This document shows, in pieces, positions 46,156-56,151 of a stretch of DNA of 64,000 nucleotides. Origin of the DNA: Corbicula japonica (lineage: Eukaryota; Mollusca; Bivalvia; Venerida; Cyrenidae); the NCBI GenBank assembly GCA_038501625.1, contig JAZAYU010000262.1:248001-312000 (forward strand), given 5' to 3'. Both the position numbers and the translations under genes were made by a program. Under the pieces are notes generated by a model, which had not been told where the DNA came from, made no database searches, and worked only from the letters and a program-made list of their open reading frames with translations. Position 1 is the stretch's first letter. Every line of letters starts with the position of its first letter.

Positions 46156-47275
46156 TATCAACAATGTTTCGCCGCTTATCCCACACAATCAATTCATTTT
46201 AACGCTGTAGGCAATATTCGTGCAGAAGGTAACATTTCGCCACAGAAATCCAACGATCGATTCATTTTCGAGCAGTAGGAAAAATTTCGCCTTTGATCAC
46301 CCACGATCAATACATTCTATTGCATTTGGCAATATTTTGTCGCTGAACTCCCACGATCGATGCATTCCCGAGCGCTAGGTAATATTTTGTCGCTAGTAGT
46401 CCACGATCGATGCGTTTTCGAGCAGTAGGCAATGTGTCGTCGCTTATTGCCCACTAGCGATGGATTCTCGTACAGAAGGTAATATTTCGCCCCAGATCTC
46501 TAACTATCGATGCATTTTCAGCAGTGGGTTATATTTCGCAGCTGATCTCCCACGATCAATACATTCTAGAGCAATAGACAATATTTAGACTCTGATCGCC
46601 CACGATTGATGCATTTTCGAGCAGAAAAATATATTTTGAGGCTAATCGCCCACGATCGATGCATTTTCGAGCAGAAGGGGATATTTTCTAGCAGATCGCC
46701 CACGATTGATGCATTTTAGAGTAATAGGAAATATTTCGCAGATGATCGCCCACGGTCATTACATATTCGAGCAGTAGTCAATATTTTGCCGCTGATCGCC
46801 AACGATTAATGCGATTCCAAGCAGAAGGCAATAGTTCGCCACTGATCGCAAACGACAGATGTATTTTCTAACAGTAGCCAATATTTCGCCGCTTATCGCC
46901 TACGATCAATGGATTTTCGAGCAGTAATAAAAATATTTCGCCACTGATCGGCCACGATAAATACATTCTAGTGCAGTAGGCAATGTTTGGCCGCTGATCC
47001 AATTCGATCGATGTATTTTCGAGAAGTGGCAATCTTTCGTCGCTATACGCCCACAATCGATTCATTTTCGAGCAAAAGGCATTTTTTTCGTCGCTTATTG
47101 CACACGATCGATGGATTAACGTAAAGAAGTTAATATTTCGCCACAGATCTCTAACGATTGATGAATGTTTTAGCAGTAGGTTACGCCCACGAGCGATGCA
47201 TTTTGTAGCAGTTAGCAATATTTCGCAGCTGATCGACCACGATCGATGCATTTTGAGCAGAAGGAAAAACAGCGC
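46156..47275 (+). repeat. ~50-bp satellite array, right block (~22 units)
   Basis: Continuation of the array after the LINE, with the same words (CCCACGATCGATGCATTTTC, GAGCAG, AATATTTCGC). It starts with AACAATGTTTCGCCGCTTAT and ends near GCATTTTGAGCAGAAGG at about 47265. Confidence 0.9.
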
Positions 47276-47379
47276 GATCTCAAGCTATTATGTTCGATGA
47301 AGCATTCATATGTGAGCATCAAAAGTTGACATTCCATTTTTTTGAAATATCTACTGATGTTTACGAAAATAAAAAAGCA
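47276..47379. other. Spacer between satellite and PLE copy D
   Basis: About 100 bp with no recognised feature. Confidence 0.4.
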
Positions 47380-48235
47380 ACATATGCATATCAGGAATCG
47401 CCACACTCAAAAAACACAGCCTCCCCACGCAGCGAAAAAGAAGAGAGGAAGAGAGAGAGAGCGCATGTTTTATATATGTATGTCAATTCAAATAGGACGC
47501 CACAAACAATTAATAAACAAGAGAACCTTTGGGGATACCGCCTTGGAACGGTCAGTGGCAAAACAAATTGCCACTGGGGGTTTAAACCAGGTTCTAGGGT
47601 GCACCAACCTCACACTTGCCCCAACAGGTTCTCGTATCACAAAACAAGTACAAATTGTCTTGGTGAAATAACTCCAACCCACCCATCAGCTCAACAATGT
47701 TGCATGCAAAAGCATACAAACATATAAACATAAGAATTTAATAGCATTGCAAAGCCAAAGGGTGGGTACTCAATGATCTTTCCGAGACCAGAGCACCTGG
47801 AGTAAAATCAGCAAGAACACGATGACAGGGATAAAAGAAACATATCGAGCTTTTAGGTTCTTTTAAGAAAAGATTTCCCCATAAACTTTCATAAACTCTT
47901 ACACCCCTGCCACCGTCGTGCAACCAAAGAGGTAAGCATAATGATCAACTGTAGATGGGTTAATCACCAAGCCTGCAGAGCGCTGTAAAATATCATGTTG
48001 GTAACCTTTCTTTTTAAATTTACAGATGGTTTTTACGAATAACCGGGAGAAATTTACATCGCCTTTTATCTTCTTAAGTTTATAAATTAAATCTCCATAA
48101 AAAACTGGCTGTGAAATTCCTTGTTGCAATAGTGATTTTAAACTGCAGCTGTATTTATGAATTAGATCTGGATATCGGCGATAAAACTTGCAAAAGGTTT
48201 TCCTTAATTTGTGATACCGATAACTTTGTGATAAA
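47380..48235 (-). mobile_element. PLE copy D, C-terminus and 3' end
   Basis: Starts ATATGCATATCAGGAATCGCC and contains the family's 3' part on the minus strand. From about 48129 downwards it encodes the reverse-transcriptase C-terminus (MQQGISQPVFYGDLIYKLKK ... HDILQRSAGLVINPSTVDHY), ending at 47899. Similarity to copy A continues to about 48235 (TATCGGTATCACAAATTAAGG). This is the best-preserved C-terminus in the window and shows the natural end of the protein: AYLFGCTTVAGV, then a stop. Confidence 0.8.
47899..48129 (-). pseudogene. PLE reverse transcriptase C-terminal domain
   Basis: Open 76-residue frame, homologous residue by residue to the frame at 2671-2913. No GIY-YIG nuclease follows before the stop, so either the family carries its nuclease elsewhere (N-terminal variants are known) or lacks one. 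This cannot be decided from 5'-truncated copies. Confidence 0.75.
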
Positions 48236-48488
48236 GAAAATAGCTAAAAGTACAGGAAAAAAAAACGAAGGCTTATAATAGAAATTAATGCTACAAATAG
48301 ATTATGTAAAATTTAATCAAACGATTACAGGCCAGTATAAGTTGCTCTCTTTGAAAAGAAATTTATTGCTGCAGCATAAAAAAAATCACACTTACACTCA
48401 TACAATTAAAATAAATATCTTGATTTTGTTGATTATTTTACCTAACAAAGTGATCCTTTATTTAAAGACTGCGTTTGAATTTTATCAG

Positions 48489-48558
48489 TTGCAAAGGATT
48501 CAGTGGTAAAATGCAAGCCTGTCACGCAGTCAGCCTGGCTTCGATTCTTGGCCTACGC
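48489..48558 (+). pseudogene. tRNA-Asp-like pseudogene or SINE head
   Basis: The anticodon-arm word GCCTGTCACGCAG matches the conserved arm of animal tRNA-Asp (anticodon GTC). An A-box-like TCAGTGGTAAAATGC and a B-box-like GGCTTCGATTC sit at tRNA spacing. The acceptor and T stems do not pair well, so it is not a functional tRNA. Confidence 0.35.
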
Positions 48559-48825
48559 ATAACCGTTGTTTCCTTTCTTTTTATATCGTTAGATCATTTC
48601 CCGTTTAACATGAACATATATCTGCCTTAACCTAATTTCGGTATTTGAAATTTTCATCTTAAAAACAAAACTTTGTTAATTTCATCGAAAAGTATATGTA
48701 TTATATCAATGATTGACCTACCTGACCGTTAATAATTTTAATGTTTCTTGTACTGTTCATCAGTAAAACATCGTTAGTAAGAACTATCAAAGGACTAGTA
48801 AAAAAGGGGTTTGTTTTGGAGGAAT
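48559..48825. other. Intergenic, no gene seen
   Basis: AT-rich; could include the tail of a SINE that began with the tRNA-like head. Confidence 0.3.
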
Positions 48826-49442
48826 ACGGTATAAGTACTAATATTGGCGGGGTTTAAATTTTGTCGATATTGGCGATCAGGGTCAGTTGCGCCAATATAA
48901 AACACCGCCAATAAAATCCCCGGAAATTGAAAACACCACCAATTTAATATCTTGAAGGAAAAAAGAAGCATTTTAGAGTTAAACCTTTTGTACATGTAGT
49001 TATTTAAAATGAAACCGAGTTTTTTCTCATAGAAACTCGCTTTAAAATAATTAAATAATATTAATTAGAAGGAATACTGTATTAGATAGCTGCGATAATG
49101 TTTTCACACTTAACATTTATCGTTAGAATAACTGCGACGTTTACCTTTCTCTTCCATTATCCAATTTTCGCCATTTTTCATCAAGGGTTTATTTTGGCGG
49201 TCAGTGCCCAAGGTTATAAAACTGAGCATGGAAACCAGTCTCAAATCTCAAGCATCTGATTGGCTGAAATGGCGACAAGTCGCCTTTTCAGCCAATCAGA
49301 TGCTTGAGATTTGAGACTGATTTCCAATCTCAGCTTTATAACCTTCAACCCTGGTTTGTTAGCGCCAATATATGACCCCGCCAACATGAAACTCTTTAAA
49401 ATACGCCAAAATTTGACACCGCCAATATTAAGCGCTATACCG
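48826..49442. mobile_element. DNA element with TIRs and a central 136-bp hairpin
   Basis: Left end ACGGTATAAGTACTAATATT then GGCGGGGTTTAAATTTTG (48826-48863). The right end is the reverse complement with changes: CAAAATTTGACACCGCCAAT then ATTAAGCGCTATACCG (49407-49442). GGCGATATTGGCGC-type words recur inside both arms. At 49210-49345 a nearly perfect hairpin interrupts it: arms AAGGTTATAAAACTGAG ... TCTCAAATCTCAAGCATCTG, centre GGCGACAAGTCGCC. It is non-coding. Confidence 0.7.
49210..49345. repeat. Near-perfect hairpin, ~67-bp arms
   Basis: The left arm 49210-49276 and right arm 49279-49345 pair over almost their full length, including CAGTCTCAAATCTCAAGCAT / ATGCTTGAGATTTGAGACTG and CTGATTGGCTGAAA / TTTCAGCCAATCAG. 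It contains an inverted CCAAT motif in each arm. Confidence 0.85.
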
Positions 49443-50217
49443 TTGTTTCAATATTGACAATTTAACCCATCAATGAAGGTTAACGACTCAACCTTTAAGA
49501 CATATCCGTATCATTTAAGTACTGTGTTAAGTAAGTGCAAGCGGGGCAAATTTAGGACATGAAATTCATCTCATAATTCTACCGTTAAAACTCTACCTTT
49601 TTGGATATAAGTTTGGTAAATTAGTTTTTCTTAATACCCATCACTTTTACGGAACTTATTTAAAATGGGTTGGCGAGCCTGACTGAAAAAGTGTATGTAT
49701 ATGTTTGTGTATGCCGGGAAAAGAAACCTAGAAAATACAGAAATTATAAATAAAGGCCTCTTAAACATAGTATTACACTTAAGAGAGACTTAATTCATTC
49801 GTAATACATGATAATGCTCAAAGGAGGACATGATGGATGAAGGAGAGAATATTTAATATCAAACAAACAAAGATACAGACAAAACATCTTTTGCAAAACC
49901 GCGACCATATTGTATTTGGCAAATAACACATTCGAAGAAAAATCGTGAGAACATGATGTAGTTATAACGACAAAGATATGATACGAACAAAGTTATAACA
50001 ACAAAAGAGTCGTCAATATAATTTCTATATAAAACAAATCATATGGTATCAATGTTATTTCTTAACCTTTTGTTCTTTCAAACTGAAAAATAAAACAAAT
50101 ATTACAAAGTTATATAATTTACACTCGTAAAAACTTCTGTAAAAGAAACATAGCTTTATTACCAGAACAGCCTCGTTTTAAATTTCGTCATTCGACTTTT
50201 AAAACACTTGTGTTTTA
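49443..50217. other. Intergenic, no gene seen
   Basis: AT-rich, no structure recognised. Confidence 0.4.
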
Positions 50218-50284
50218 ACACCCGCAGATAAAGCTTCAAATAATGTAATTATAATGTGACGTTTACACTTTACATGTATTAATA

Positions 50285-50780
50285 CATCGTCGGATACCCA
50301 CGTCGTATCCATTACGTTAGCACTTCATTCATACGCCGTGGGATTATTGACTGTCTAGACGTCGTACTCATGAATAATTAATGCGGCATTTCATTGGTTC
50401 CTTGTCCTCTCACACACGGAGCAATCAGCCAATGAAACGTCTCGTTACAAAACGGTTACAAGGGTAGCACGCCGTATTCAGTCGGTTAATTCCAATCTGG
50501 TCAAACATGCTCATAAAATCTGGCGTGTTTACCTTTCTATACGATTTTTTGTTAATAATTTGTGTTCGACAGGCATCACAAATGTTAGATATGGGCGCAG
50601 CCATTTTCAAGTAATATTCGTTTCCAACCTTTAATTGAAGAGTATTCGCCGCCGTAACGAGCCGTTTCATTGGTCAGCTTATGAATATTCATATCGGCAG
50701 AAACGAAAATACTGCAGTCGATTAACCCATGGCTTGTAACGTAGCGTGAGTGTAGTAAAAGGCATGGGTGTCCGATGATG
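50285..50780. mobile_element. MULE-like non-autonomous element with 9-bp target duplication
   Basis: The terminal repeats CATCGTCGGATACCCACG (left) and CATGGGTGTCCGATGATG (right, inverted) are flanked on both sides by GTATTAATA (50276-50284 and 50781-50789), a perfect 9-bp direct duplication. Looser inverted similarity extends ~110 bp inward from each end. Long TIRs with a 9-bp target duplication are typical of Mutator-like elements. Insertion into a PLE sequence known from copy A (ATATTAATGTTCAAACTGAA) confirms the borders. Confidence 0.75.
50425..50670 (-). CDS. Frame inside the MULE-like element, CDAC/CYPC motif
   Basis: The 81-residue frame (or 59 from the internal methionine, MAAPISNICDACRTQI...) has a CDAC and a CYPC pair about 35 residues apart, which could form a zinc-binding knuckle. 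The residues between are charged. It is too short for a transposase. It may be the remnant of a DNA-binding domain of the parent element or a captured host exon. I do not recognise a specific family. Confidence 0.3.
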   Translation of the reverse strand: MKRLVTAANTLQLKVGNEYYLKMAAPISNICDACRTQIINKKSYRKVNTPDFMSMFDQIGINRLNTACYPCNRFVTRRFIG

Positions 50781-50910
50781 GTATTAATATTCAGACTGAA
50801 ACTTAACAAAACTTATGCTTACACACTGGCATCTTCTTCAGAAAGTTATATTGTTGCTGCACATACTCTACAGATTGTACATTTTAGAAACATTGTTGAA
50901 TCAAAACAAT

Positions 50911-51301
50911 ATATTTACACTTCAACTTCATCCTCTACGATAAGGTCTTATTCATCTAACGAATCATAATTTCTAATGGTGAACAGTGTGACGTATTACT
51001 TTAAAAGGCGTGGCTGCTGTAGAGCCGTTCACAATTTATTTGACGTTGCACGATGTTTTGACGTGTGACGTCGCCGTGCACGCACGTTTTGCCACGAATT
51101 GCTCCAAAAAAGCGTGCCGTCATTCACTTTGTCGTCAACGTAGCTGTTCCAACAGCCATTCGAAAAAGCCGTAATATCACGAATTATTCTAGTTATTTCT
51201 ATATTAATGAAATTATTTATGAGTGTAAATATAAGGATTGAATCAATATTTGATAGTTTCCATTTGGGTATGAAAAACAGTTGGATTGTTTAAAGTACGC
51301 G
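50911..51301 (+). mobile_element. ~400-bp dispersed repeat, copy 2 (nested in PLE)
   Basis: Aligns over its whole length with 32146-32555 (CTTCATCCTCTACGATAAGG, CAGTGTGACGTATTAC, CGTGCACGCACGTTTTGCC, CATTCACTTTGTCGTCAACG, GGGTATGAAAAACAGTTG). It stops at TTTAAAGTACGCG, exactly where copy 1 reaches the centre of its hairpin. The PLE resumes in the next base. Confidence 0.75.
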
Positions 51302-51461
51302 TGAAACCTCTGGCAAAAATCTATTTTGGTCTATTAAAACCTCAGATGACGCGCATTAAAGAAGCTTAACACATATAATTTTCAGGCGTTCGGTTTGTAA
51401 ATTTTTATCAAGTACCACACTGCACAAATATCGCTTCTGTAAATTTATAATGATATTTCCT

Positions 51462-51545
51462 CTAGCTTGAGCGAACCCGCACCGTCACGGCGACAGCACG
51501 TAGCCCTGCAACTCGGTCGACGCAACCAATTGAGCTTACCGGGAC
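51462..51545 (-). mobile_element. tRNA-derived SINE head (minus)
   Basis: On the minus strand TAAGCTCAATTGGTTGCG (A-box-like) and GTGCGGGTTCGCTCAAGC (B-box-like) are ~45 bp apart, with CGACCGAGTTGCAGGGC between them. The arms do not fold as a functional tRNA. It differs from the 19-kb SINE family. Confidence 0.45.
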
Positions 51546-53059
51546 AACCCCAAAAAGGTTGATCGGATTGCCTGTTATACGTTATCATTCACTGTACGAC
51601 GTCGGTAACGGTTTATTTTACTGATAACAGTACAGACTATATATATTCACTAACAAGTTTTCCTAATGAATTATCTTTTACCCGACCACCAAATAGAAAA
51701 CGTAAGATGCATTTGAAATACATGTACATGTACAAGTTATAAACTATGGCATTTTAACAATGATCAAGAAACTATGTAAATATTCTATCTATTCTCAGAG
51801 CTGACAAAGAAAAAATAACGTTTACAAAAACAATATCGTATATATTTTGGTCTCTAAAGTTTAAATTTAGAAAAAAAATGCACCCGTCAAATTGTTATAA
51901 AGTTTTAGAAGCCTCAATAAAAAAACGTGTCTATGTTTTTCCTTATGGTATTTTGTTTACTACAAATGCTATTAAAATACTGTTTTCATCTTCAAAACAA
52001 TCTCGATTAAGATATAGAAGTATTAAAGTATTTTCTTTTTTTATATGTATGACAATTATGAATTTCTTTTTTCAGATGTTCAAGTGAATACATTGTTTCT
52101 GATTGCCTAACTGTAAATAGAAACAACGAAATAAATACAATCGTCAATGTCTTTTTATTTAAAAGCATTAGTTTTTAATAATTTTGGTTTTTCAATAATG
52201 AAGTTTGTTTTGAGTTAACATTATGTATTTGTGACAAAATAGATTAATAGTATGGATATGTTATACTCAAACAAATCATTTATTGGGGATCGAGCTTTAG
52301 AAATTGAAAAAGATGACACAACTGTTTAAAGCAATCTATAAATATATGGTTAGTCAGATTTTCAAGTAACATGATAACATTTATAAAAACGTACTTTAAA
52401 AAACAATGGGAAAACTCATATTTTGTACGCCAGGCTTCGTATAAGTTCTTCTTTAAACAGAAATTTCATTAAAAAATGAACCAATAGTGAACGTTATAAA
52501 AAGACAAAACGCTTCCATTCGAATAAGCAATGCTGACATTTTTATTATATTGTTAAATATATATTGAATCAAAGCTGAATGTAACAATTGTCACAAGCTT
52601 GCATTAAAGCGGTTTACGCAAACTTTATAAACTTGGCATAAACACCTCTAGGCACAGTTTTATTCATTTTTGAAAGGTGACAGTAAATGCACACGAGGTA
52701 TAATTTATCTACAGCATAATGAGTTGCAATAATTCTTCAGATATTTGAATTTTGTTCTGTCATATCGGGAATCTTTAAAAAAAATTTAATTACATGAACT
52801 ATCTTATAGACATTTTTATCATAATTTTAATAAGTAGGACTCTGGAAAAACTTGTTGCAGGGAAAATCTGGTTATTATGACCATCAAAAAATCCTCCCTG
52901 ATCATATTTGATATTTGAAAGAAATCCGCAAGATATGGGGAGTTGTCAAACGAATTCAGAAAATATAAATGCAGACGTATTAAATCGTAAAATACCGGTA
53001 TTTTCTAGTAAATAATTTTTTTCCGTTGATAATACATGTACAAGCAAGTATGAAGTTGG
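51546..53059. other. Intergenic, no gene seen
   Basis: AT-rich. The frame at 51878-52087 (69 residues) has a hydrophobic end but no domain. Confidence 0.4.
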
Positions 53060-53265
53060 TGCAGCCTAGAGTCTGGCTAAACCTACAGCGGCAAAGTGTT
53101 TCGCCATTGACCGTTTCAAGGCGGTTATCCCAAGAGTTATCTTATTCGTTGTTTGTAAAATAGATATTCTTATAAACTAGTGCTTTCTTTTCCTCTTTGG
53201 CTGCGTGAGAATGCTGTGTTATTTTTTACTTGTGGCAATCCCTTTAATGCATATTGCACATTTTT
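53060..53265 (+). mobile_element. PLE copy E, degraded 3' end
   Basis: GCCATTGACCGTTTCAAGGCGG, GTTGTTTGTAAA, CTTTGGCTGCGTGAGAATGC, TGTGTTATTTTTTACTTG and GGCAATCCC...ATGCATAT appear in the same order as in copy A (3230-3410), with many changes. Confidence 0.55.
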
Positions 53266-54371
53266 TTATAAATATTTGAAATAATTTTCAACATTTACAT
53301 ATGGTATGTATAAATGTTCTCCTTATGATACTTAAACAAATGCATGCATTCAGAGAACGTAAACAAGCGCCCTTGCTATGATAATTCACAAACTATTAAG
53401 GTTTTCCTTGAAATTTGAGTTCATAAAAATGTTAAATATCACTACTTCCTACTAATATCTAAATGTCAATATGTTGCGTACATGGAAATTGTGGATAGCT
53501 TACCCGAGTACACACAATGTAATTTTAATTTTAAATCATACGTTCACAATAATGACAATCATACTTAGCAAAACGTAACATGACTTGAACAAAAGCTGTA
53601 TCCAGCTACAATATTTTGTTAAAATAATACTGACATGAATAGTCAACTTTTTGAAATTCTACTATGATGTCTTCTTTCATTCTAAAGGAAAAATATTTAG
53701 CTGTTAATTATTTTCAAAACCCCACATAATAAACACAATTTTAATGGATACATGTATCTCTTTCCTTTCAACTGTTATAACCTAAAAACAATCAGTCAAG
53801 ATCATAGCAAAATAATATATCGTGTTTAAGAGGTCGCAGAACCAGGAAGTAAGTTTTCCTTGAATTTCTTGAAAACCCTAACAGTATTTGGACGAATCGG
53901 CACTTAATATTGTAGACCAGAATATATTTAATTCAGATATGAGTTGCTTTAGTATATTGTCCATGAATTTCAGAGTTAACATGCAAACGGGTTTTCTTTA
54001 ATTTTTAAATTAGTATGTGCTTGGTAATTAGAACGTGAATACGACTAAGTTGAGCTTGCAAACATTAACTACATCCTTAGCTTAATAACTTTCTTTACTA
54101 AAATCTAGGTGGCATTAAGTATTTCCCCAAAACTTCATTCTTTAAAATTTTAGCCAGTTTTCACCATTTGCAATGTTTGCGACCACTCAACTGAGCGAAA
54201 TAATCAATCAAGCTATACATGTAATTATGTTTGAGATAAGATATCTATTCAAAATATGCGTTAAATATTAATAATGCAAATAATTCGAATGTTAAATGAA
54301 TAATAAAAAAGAAAAAGAATTAGTTTGGCTAAATACAAAGGTTATTGATAAGCAACGGTCAAACTCGTCTT
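53266..54371. other. AT-rich region downstream of the IFI44-like gene
   Basis: Lies 3' of the stop codon of the minus-strand gene and would include its 3' untranslated region. No clear AATAAA on the minus strand was found close to the stop. Confidence 0.35.
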
Positions 54372-54542
54372 TTACTGCGCTTGTTTTATTACTGTGTCAC
54401 ATTTGTTGTCATCTTTGTTTTCGAGGCGATCCCCTGCTATTTCCATCATCTTTCGAAGAGCCAACAAGATCAATATATTCATGTTTTCATCCAAATCCGC
54501 TTCTTCTTCGGAATAGTTCCGGACAGGAAATATATTGTTTTT
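54372..54542 (-). CDS. IFI44-like terminal exon
   Basis: 171 bp including the TAA stop at 54372-54374. Acceptor TTCCTAAATGCAG. Encodes KNNIFPVRNYSEEEADL ... MNILILLALRKMMEIAGD and a short charged tail ending VIKQAQ. Confidence 0.85.
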   Translation of the reverse strand, partial: KNNIFPVRNYSEEEADLDENMNILILLALRKMMEIAGDRLENKDDNKCDTVIKQAQ

Positions 54543-56151
54543 CTGCATTTAGGAAAACATCAATTATTACTTCTTTTCTGTATTATGTTTCTTCGTTTTA
54601 TCATATATATTAAGTATCGAAATCCACTTTTTTAATGATTACATGTTCCATAATATTCGGCTAAATTGGCAGTTGATTTACGTATTAACCGTAATTACCT
54701 TAAAAGCAACTTCTTTCGAGCTTTAAGCAAAATATTATCTCTGCTTAAAACTCATATTACTTATACGGGTAGCATTACATTTTCTTTAAGCAGCTGCATC
54801 CATAAAAATGTTCTCCAACACTACAGTGATCTCTTTGATTCAATCATGAATTCGTTTGACTTGTTGATAACTCACTCGTTCGTGACAAGCATTTGATATT
54901 AATCGATAATTCACTTTTAAGAAATACTTAATAATAATAATTTACCGGAATTCCGAAGAGTTCGGATGCCTTTTTTACTACTGATTCAACCGGTCTGCTA
55001 TTGTAAGTGGTTTTGATATCTCTGGAAACTTCTTCACAAAGAGAATCAATTTTTGTGAGTATAATCACTGCTGGTACCTCTGAAATTTTGTTTTAAATAT
55101 TAATATATACTCCATTTATGCAATAATTTATTGCACACAATTAAAACATGTGTAGGTGTTCTTCACACTATGCCTATGTTATCTAACGCCGAGGATTGAC
55201 CTGTGTTGAAACATATATCCGATTAACAACGTAATGGTTATTATAATGTAACAAATCAGTTCCACCAATCTGAAACCATAGCCTTAGAGGAGCCCAATAA
55301 GTTCATGGTAAAAGGAAGAAGAGAAAGATTCAAGTAATAATTTCCTTAATAAAAGCTTGAGAATAAAAACTTAGGTTAGTCTCTGTTTTCCTTACTTCGT
55401 ACATATAGTCCCCATTAAATACTTGCAATGAAATACCATGTCGTTCTAAATGTTTTATGTAACAGTCATATTTATACATAATCTATTATTGCAAGTACTT
55501 TAATTTTATAATAAGGGAATAAAAAGAAATGGTCTAAATAATAAATCTTGTTATAAGATTAATTAACAGTATAATTATGTGGTTCTTAAATATTCATGTT
55601 ATATTAAAATACTGCAAACTCCGTACCATGGGTCCGTATGTGATCCTGCAATTCTTCAATTTTCAGTTTTGATGCATCAGAAATTGAATCTGTATCAATT
55701 ACAACACTATCCAGAACAATCACAACACAATGTGCTTTGTCACTCAGACTTGGAACCGATTTGAAGTTAGTATCTTCTTTCGAAATGGGACTCCCAGGAT
55801 TGAACTTAAAAAAGACATAGTCAACGATAACATATTTCAGATATTACATTACTGTTATTAATAATTGCAAAATCTGCAATAACACAATATATATAATTTT
55901 ACCGCCATACTTCAAACTGTTATATTCTTGGAAGGAATAATCATTTTTTAAAGAAATAAACGTTTTGAATATAAACAAGGATCATATACTTTGAAAATTG
56001 GAATATTTACTTTATAATCTGGTTTAACGTTCCCTTCTATTAGATAAATGACGTCATTTACGTTGAATCCTTCCTCTTCTCTTTCCTCTACACCCATTGT
56101 GTCCATCAGTATGAAATTTTTCAAATTCTGCTTCGGTATATATTGTTTTAA
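54372..56151 (-). CDS. IFI44/IFI44L-like GTPase, C-terminal four exons
   Basis: Four minus-strand exons (56011-56151, 55627-55804, 54946-55079, 54372-54542) join with GT-AG introns in compatible phases (0, 1, 0) and encode ~207 residues. They show the G3-type DTMG motif (LKNFILMDTMGVEE), the 'DVIYLIEGNVKPDY' / 'FNPGSPIS' region, a hydrophobic β-strand HCVVIVLDSV, the G4 motif TKID (PAVIILTKIDSLCEE), KKASELFGIP, and a final NYSEEEADLDENMNILILLALRKM block. This order is that of the GTPase domain of interferon-induced protein 44 and its relatives, which in molluscs form an expanded family linked to antiviral response (established for the family; the role here is inferred). The exon with the P-loop (G1) and any N-terminal TLDc domain were not found between 56152 and 64000. 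The intact splice sites and open frames argue for a functional gene with a distant 5' part, but truncation is possible. Confidence 0.85.
54946..55079 (-). CDS. IFI44-like exon with G4 motif TKID
   Basis: 134 bp: two bases complete the split codon, then 44 codons. Acceptor AAAATTTCAG, donor GTAAAT. Encodes VPAVIILTKIDSLCEEV ... VKKASELFGIP. TKID is the guanine-specificity motif. Confidence 0.85.
55627..55804 (-). CDS. IFI44-like exon, central GTPase part
   Basis: 178 bp, starting phase 0 and ending after one base of a codon. Acceptor CTTTTTTAAG, donor GTACGG (weaker than the others). Encodes FNPGSPISKEDTNFKSVP ... HCVVIVLDSVVIDTD ... LKIEELQDHIRTH. Confidence 0.8.
56011..56151 (-). CDS. IFI44-like exon with DTMG motif
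   Basis: 141 bp, 47 codons, phase 0 at both ends. Acceptor TATTTGCAG, donor GTAAAT. Encodes LKQYIPKQ ... DTMGVEEREEEGFNVNDVIY ... KPDYK. DTMG is the switch-II (G3) equivalent. Confidence 0.85.

Larger units (their letters stand above)
50218..51430 (+). mobile_element. PLE copy F, reverse-transcriptase start, with two nested insertions
   Basis: Three PLE blocks align in order with copy A: 50218-50284 (GATAAAGCTTCAAATAATGT, matching 1420), 50790-50908 (ATATTCAGACTG ... CATTGTTGAATCAAAACAA, matching 1470-1590) and 51302-51400 (GAAACCTCTGGCAAAAATCT ... TTTCAGGCGTTCG, matching 1760-1845). The gaps are filled by a 496-bp element (50285-50780) and a 391-bp element (50911-51301). The second gap also lacks ~160 bp of PLE sequence. 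Confidence 0.8.

Noticed and set aside
41345..47275. Regularly spaced repeats resembling a CRISPR array
   Set aside because: Units are contiguous, diverged and partly palindromic with no unique spacers, and the genome is eukaryotic; this is a satellite.
54296..54896. Plus-strand frames of 76-105 residues
   Set aside because: They are antisense to, or downstream of, the terminal exon of the IFI44-like gene, which has strong family similarity and splice sites on the minus strand.
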